A stretch of DNA of 64,000 bases from contig CAISFO010000037.1 of NCBI GenBank assembly GCA_903884655.1, positions 35,031-99,030 of the forward strand. The letters run 5' to 3'. The translations under genes were made by a program, and so were the position numbers. The stretch comes from an uncultured Holophagaceae bacterium (GTDB lineage Bacteria > Acidobacteriota > Holophagae > Holophagales > Holophagaceae). The notes under the pieces are model-generated. The model was not told the origin of the DNA, made no database searches, and was given only the letters and a program-made list of their open reading frames with translations. Position 1 is the first letter of the stretch. Each line of letters begins with the position of its first letter. Shown here one piece after another: positions 60,131 to 64,000 of the stretch.

Positions 60131-61315
60131 ATGAAAACCACACTGGAAGAACCCCTTCAGACCCGCAGCCGCAGGAAGCTGAAGTGGGAAGCCGCCAAAG
60201 GCCATGGCGTCGTGCCCACCCATTTCGGCAAGGCCAAGCACCTGGACGCCAAGGCCCCGTCCGCCAAGGCCTTCCCGGGGGGCAAGGATCTCGTCATCGA
60301 GACCTTCAAGAACGCCGGCGACGCGCCTGCCACCACCACCGTGAGCGACGGCGGCGGCAAGAAGCTCCGGAACGCCACCATCAACCTGATCTTCTGGGGC
60401 GATGCCTGGACCGCGAATCCAGCGCCTTCGCCCTCCCTCTCGGAAGTGGTGAACGATGCGGCCAGCATCCTGGCCGGTCCCTACCAGACCAGGATCTCCC
60501 AGTACGGCGCAACCCCGGCGCGACTCGGGGGCATCTTCGTATCTGTGCCCGGCAACAACCCCCCCACGAACTACCAGACCTCGGATGTGCAGAACCTCAT
60601 CACCAATGCCATCGGCGGGGGCGCTCTGCCGGAACCCGATGAGGAGACCAACGACGTCGTCCATGTGGTCTTCATGCCACCGGGGACCAACGCCCCACCG
60701 AACGTCGGGGGTCTGCACACCTATGCGAATTGGTCGGAGGTCAGCCTCATCCCATTCGACATCGACATCCTGGACCGGTCGCACATGGCCTGGGTGGCCT
60801 TCGGCAGTCGGGCGTTCATATCCTCCGTCTTCTCCCACGAGCTGGTCGAAGCCCTCAGCGATCCGGAAGGGGACGGCATCCAGGTGAACCCCACGAACGG
60901 CAGCAACTGGAACGAAATCGGGGATGCCTGCCAGTCCACGGGCCTCGTCAACGGCGTTACCGTCCAGTCCTACTGGTCCCAGAGCGACCGGGCCTGCGTG
61001 ATTCCCGTGAACCTCAAGCTGGAGATGCAGATCACCTTCATCCACAAGGACCCCAGGAACGACGCCTTCCATCCCATCCAGGCGGTGGGTGGGATGAACC
61101 TGACCCAGAACATCCCCTTCCGCATGTCCCAGAAGGAGTGCATCGCCTCCATCGACAGAGGCAACAAGTTCTTCGTGATCGGCGCCGACGGCAGCCGGGC
61201 CGAGGTCAAGGTCTTCATCCACTTCCCGCCCTGGAACCGGCAGGGCATCCGCTACATTGCCACCGTGGCGGACAACTCGAAGGCGGACAACCTGCTGTCG
61301 CTGCCTGAGGGCTGA
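60131..61315 (+). CDS. EXORDIUM-like protein, putative zinc metalloprotease
   Basis: A 394-residue protein. A segment FSHELVEALSDPEGDG resembles the HELxEAxTDP core found in EXORDIUM-like and related bacterial proteins, with the His-Glu pair of a metal site. Earlier parts include INLIFWGDAW and VHVVFMPPGTNAP, and EIGDACQSTG follows the motif. I see no clear signal peptide, so export is uncertain. GGGAG lies 6 bases before ATG 60131, which I prefer to ATG 60077. Confidence 0.72.
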   Translation: MKTTLEEPLQTRSRRKLKWEAAKGHGVVPTHFGKAKHLDAKAPSAKAFPGGKDLVIETFKNAGDAPATTTVSDGGGKKLRNATINLIFWGDAWTANPAPSPSLSEVVNDAASILAGPYQTRISQYGATPARLGGIFVSVPGNNPPTNYQTSDVQNLITNAIGGGALPEPDEETNDVVHVVFMPPGTNAPPNVGGLHTYANWSEVSLIPFDIDILDRSHMAWVAFGSRAFISSVFSHELVEALSDPEGDGIQVNPTNGSNWNEIGDACQSTGLVNGVTVQSYWSQSDRACVIPVNLKLEMQITFIHKDPRNDAFHPIQAVGGMNLTQNIPFRMSQKECIASIDRGNKFFVIGADGSRAEVKVFIHFPPWNRQGIRYIATVADNSKADNLLSLPEG

Positions 61316-61376
61316 AGAAAGGCACATGGACGCAGGGGCTCCAGGGCGGGAGAATGCCATCCGCCCTGGAGTCTTC

Positions 61377-62909
61377 ATGTCCCTGCTCACCCGCGCCGAA
61401 GCCACCCGCTACGAGGAGACCAGCCGCCATGCGGATGTGATGACCTTCATCGCGGGGCTCCAGGCCAAGGCGGACAAGCGCCTCCACGTCACCAGCTTTG
61501 GCCTAAGCCCCCAGGGCCGGGACCTGCCCCTGCTGGTGCTGTCGGCCCAGGGGGTCAAGACTCCCGAGGAGGCGCGCAGCCTGGGGCGGCCCGTGGTGCT
61601 CATCATCAGCGGCATCCACGCGGGTGAAGTGGAAGGCAAGGAAGGCTGCTTGATGCTCGTGCGGGATCTGCTGGAGGACAAGCCCGGGCTTGATGCGGGC
61701 GCGATCCTGGCAGACCTCACCCTGGTGGTGGCGCCCCTCTTCAACCCCGATGGCAACGACGCCATCGACCCCGGCAACCGGCGCCTGCACCTGCCGAAAC
61801 TGGAAGGCCAGCTGGGTCCCGACAGCGGCGTGGGCACGCGGGTCAATGCCGCCGGCATCAATCTCAATCGCGACTACCTGCGCATGCAGGGCGAGGAGAT
61901 GCGCCTGCTGCAGACCCGGGTCTGCCAGCCCTGGGCGCCGGACCTCACCATCGACAACCATGCCACTAACGGGTCGGTGCACCGCTTCTCTATGACCTAC
62001 GACATCCCTCACACCGTGGAAAGTGGGCGGAGCGAGCCCATCGAGTACATGCGCCGGCGCCTGCTGCCACCAGTCACCGCCGCCCTCAAGGCCAACCACG
62101 GCCTGGACGCGGGCTGGTACGGCAACTTCGTGGAAGACGAGCGGGCCCTGGACGCCAATGTCGACGCCGAGCCCGGTATCCCCGTCCGCGAGGGCTGGAT
62201 GACCTACCCGCACCACCCCCGCTTCGGCGGCAACTACCGGGGCCTCACCAGCCGCATGGACCTGCTGCTGGAGTGCTATTCCTACATCACGTTCGAAGAG
62301 CGGGTGCGCACCGCCTACGCCTTCATGCTGGAGACGCTGAAACACGTGGCGGCCCACCGGGACGAGGTGGTACAGACCGTGGCCGGGAGCCAGGCGCCCA
62401 GGGACCGCATCGCGGTGCGCTACGGCCTGGAGCGCTTCGGGCCCCCCGTCGAGATCCTCACCCGCACACCTCGCACGCTGGAGGGCGCACCCAGCACAGT
62501 GTCGCTGCCGTACCTGGGCCGTTTCGTGGGTACCACGGTGGTGGATCGTCCGGAGGCCTACCTGGTGCCCCCCAGGATGGCCACCCACCTCCGTCTGCAT
62601 GGGCTCAACCTGCAGGCTGCCATGGGTACCTTCGAGGTGGAGGTGCCTACCGTCGAGGGGCTCGGCTCCGAAGGGGGCCGGGCCATCCTGGAGGCCGCCT
62701 CCGTGGGCGAGCTGTCCGTGTCGTGGCACCGCGAAGCCCGGACCGTGCCCCCAGGCTGGGCTCTGGTTCCCACCGACCAGCCCCTGGGGGCCATCGCCGT
62801 CTACCTGTGCGAACCCGAGAGCGACGATGGCGCCGTGGAGAACGGGCTGCTGCCGACGCCCAAGCTGGGCGAGGAACTGCCGCTCTGGCGGGTACCAGCC
62901 CTGGGTTGA
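61377..62909 (+). CDS. M14-family metallopeptidase
   Basis: A 510-residue zinc carboxypeptidase. The metal-binding HxxE is in ISGIHAGEVEGKEGCL, the third ligand is likely the His of TIDNHATNGSVH, and the catalytic Glu lies in LLLECYSYITFEERV. INLNRDYLRM is the substrate Arg/Asn segment of the family. The C-terminal 150 residues form an additional beta domain. No signal peptide is seen. GGAG lies 6 bases before ATG 61377; an in-frame ATG at 61326 is possible. Confidence 0.9.
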   Translation: MSLLTRAEATRYEETSRHADVMTFIAGLQAKADKRLHVTSFGLSPQGRDLPLLVLSAQGVKTPEEARSLGRPVVLIISGIHAGEVEGKEGCLMLVRDLLEDKPGLDAGAILADLTLVVAPLFNPDGNDAIDPGNRRLHLPKLEGQLGPDSGVGTRVNAAGINLNRDYLRMQGEEMRLLQTRVCQPWAPDLTIDNHATNGSVHRFSMTYDIPHTVESGRSEPIEYMRRRLLPPVTAALKANHGLDAGWYGNFVEDERALDANVDAEPGIPVREGWMTYPHHPRFGGNYRGLTSRMDLLLECYSYITFEERVRTAYAFMLETLKHVAAHRDEVVQTVAGSQAPRDRIAVRYGLERFGPPVEILTRTPRTLEGAPSTVSLPYLGRFVGTTVVDRPEAYLVPPRMATHLRLHGLNLQAAMGTFEVEVPTVEGLGSEGGRAILEAASVGELSVSWHREARTVPPGWALVPTDQPLGAIAVYLCEPESDDGAVENGLLPTPKLGEELPLWRVPALG

Positions 62910-63177
62910 TTACCCAGACTGGCTGGTCGCGGAAGACACAGAACGAAACTCGGAAAGTGCGGACACCGGAACCTCCTGCGGTCTTCCACGAGGAGGCCAT
63001 GGGCCCATTGAGTTCCCCTGGACAGGATTCAGAACCACTGATTCCTTCCCCCGTTTCCGAGGGTTCCCGCGCCGACCGCGACCAGCCGGTCCTTCGTCGA
63101 CTCCCTCCCGTCGTTCGCCGGTACTTGCCGCTGTGGTGGTGCCTCGCCCCATAGCCTGAGAGCAGTCGGGAGACCCC

Positions 63178-63444
63178 ATGAGCACTGACACGCAGGACCG
63201 CACCCGCACCAAAACCTTCAGGCTCGACGGCGGCAAGGTGCTGGACACCATCAAGGACCTCATCCACCAGGGCAACATCCGGCGGATCATCCTGAAGAAT
63301 GAGGACGGCAGGACCCTCATCGAGATTCCGCTCACTCTGGGTCTGGTGGGCGCAGCCCTGCTGCCGGTCTTCGCTGCCGTGGGCGCCCTGGCCGCCGTCG
63401 CCACCCGCATGGTGATCGTGGTGGAAAAAACCGATGTCGACTGA
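63178..63444 (+). CDS. DUF4342 protein
   Basis: An 88-residue protein with the DUF4342 signature: VLDTIKDLIHQGNIRRIILKN, then IEIPLTLGLVGAALLPVFAA and a second hydrophobic stretch. The N-terminal half is charged and the C-terminal half membrane-associated. GGGAG precedes the ATG. The family is widespread and of unknown function. Confidence 0.85.
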   Translation: MSTDTQDRTRTKTFRLDGGKVLDTIKDLIHQGNIRRIILKNEDGRTLIEIPLTLGLVGAALLPVFAAVGALAAVATRMVIVVEKTDVD

Positions 63445-63544
63445 GATGATGTCTCATCATTGATGACCATTGAATCTTCTTAACAGTCCCGATTCCCCAG
63501 TGGAAATATGACTCGCCAATTCACTGGCAAATCTGGAGGCGGTT

Positions 63545-63883
63545 ATGAAAAAAGCCACTCTCGCATTTTCGCTCCTGCTGGGAGTTCCTCTTGCGGCCCA
63601 GTCCTGGGAAGCCGGTGTGTTCCTTGGCCAGCAGCAGTACCCTTCGCCTCACACGGATGTGACGCCCGGCGTCACCGGTCAGCTCAATCTGGACAGCAAG
63701 ACCATCTACGCGGTCCGCTTGGGCTACTCGGTAGTGGACATCGGCCCTGCCTTGTTCCAGATCACGGCTGGCTACCAGCCGGAATCGAAGACGACCATCA
63801 AGCCCACCTTGGGTGGTGTGCCCTCTGGCGCCCCAAGCGATTTCAAGCAGAGCCATTGGTCCCCTGGATCCGTGAGGTTTTGA
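63545..63883 (+). pseudogene. outer-membrane beta-barrel protein, interrupted
   Basis: A signal peptide (LAFSLLLGVPLAAQ) and the first strands of a small barrel (WEAGVFLGQQQYPSP, LFQITAGYQPESK) are followed by SDFKQSHWSPGSVRF and a stop. The frame breaks after SHWSPG, where a barrel strand would be expected to continue. The following sequence to the window edge contains no continuation of it, so a mobile insertion or a deletion at about 63865 is suspected. GGAGG is present upstream of the ATG. Confidence 0.65.
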
Positions 63884-64000
63884 GGAGCCTGAGCAATTGG
63901 GTGCTGATTTGCTCGATGGCAGGAGCTTCTGGACCGATCTGAGGGTGCTTCTTGGGACCCGGATCCACCCCGGCAGACCCAAATGATCCAGACGGCCATC

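Overview
The window is about 64 kb of GC-rich bacterial chromosome, cut at both ends. Long spurious reading frames lie opposite almost every gene, as expected at this base composition. The gene content (a Rieske/cytochrome b complex with multihaem cytochromes, a haem-bearing outer-membrane porin, NtrY/NtrX-like regulators, hybrid PAS kinases, a GGDEF-haemerythrin fusion) suggests a Gram-negative, anaerobe-capable, respiratory bacterium. Acidobacteriota of the Holophagae/Geothrix type is my best guess, but that is an inference from content and style, not a measured placement.

Layout. 1-5 kb: a sulfur/thiol-handling neighbourhood (YraQ-type permease, mini-thioredoxin, methyltransferase, DUF2892 protein, YeiH-type exporter, hotdog thioesterase, CoA-disulfide-reductase/rhodanese fusion). 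5-7 kb: an NtrC-family regulator, a MerR-type regulator and tRNA-Pro(GGG). 7.1-12.7 kb: an accessory segment directly after the tRNA, with an unrecognised lower-GC gene, a complete IS66-type element and an IS91-type transposase. 13-16.3 kb: a probably acquired maleate cluster (LysR regulator, MFS carrier, maleate cis-trans isomerase). 17.2-20 kb: a scar in which the 5' part of recN meets the 5' part of a VIT-domain gene; the latter belongs to an ECF sigma/anti-sigma operon. 20-30.5 kb: housekeeping and signalling genes (diguanylate cyclase-haemerythrin, surE, acylphosphatase, apt, NtrY-like kinase, orphan DNA methylase, OmpW, two Rrf2 regulators, rimI, tsaB). 30.5-33.1 kb: a receiver-kinase, rpmB and dprA.

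33.1-42.5 kb is the most interesting part: nine genes on the minus strand. In transcription order they are a PAS-LuxR regulator with a cysteine cluster, a Cyc2-like porin with an N-terminal CxxCH haem site, a cupredoxin, a GltD-like flavoprotein with ferredoxin domain, a Rieske protein, cytochrome b, cytochrome b C-terminal subunit, a membrane-anchored octahaem cytochrome c and a monohaem lipoprotein cytochrome. Together they could move electrons between the cell surface, the periplasm, the quinone pool and NAD(P)H/ferredoxin.

42.7-64 kb: topA, an SDR oxidoreductase, a 750-base gene-free stretch with repeats and a strongly structured element, two DinB proteins, an EamA carrier, an alpha/beta hydrolase, an adenine/adenosine deaminase with a BMP-type binding protein, an MFS carrier, a seven-PAS hybrid kinase, several small conserved genes, an EXORDIUM-like putative protease, an M14-type peptidase, a DUF4342 protein and an interrupted outer-membrane barrel at the right edge. 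Six monocistronic or operon-leading genes carry a TAnACT-like hexamer exactly six bases before ATG, a layout that predicts leaderless mRNAs.
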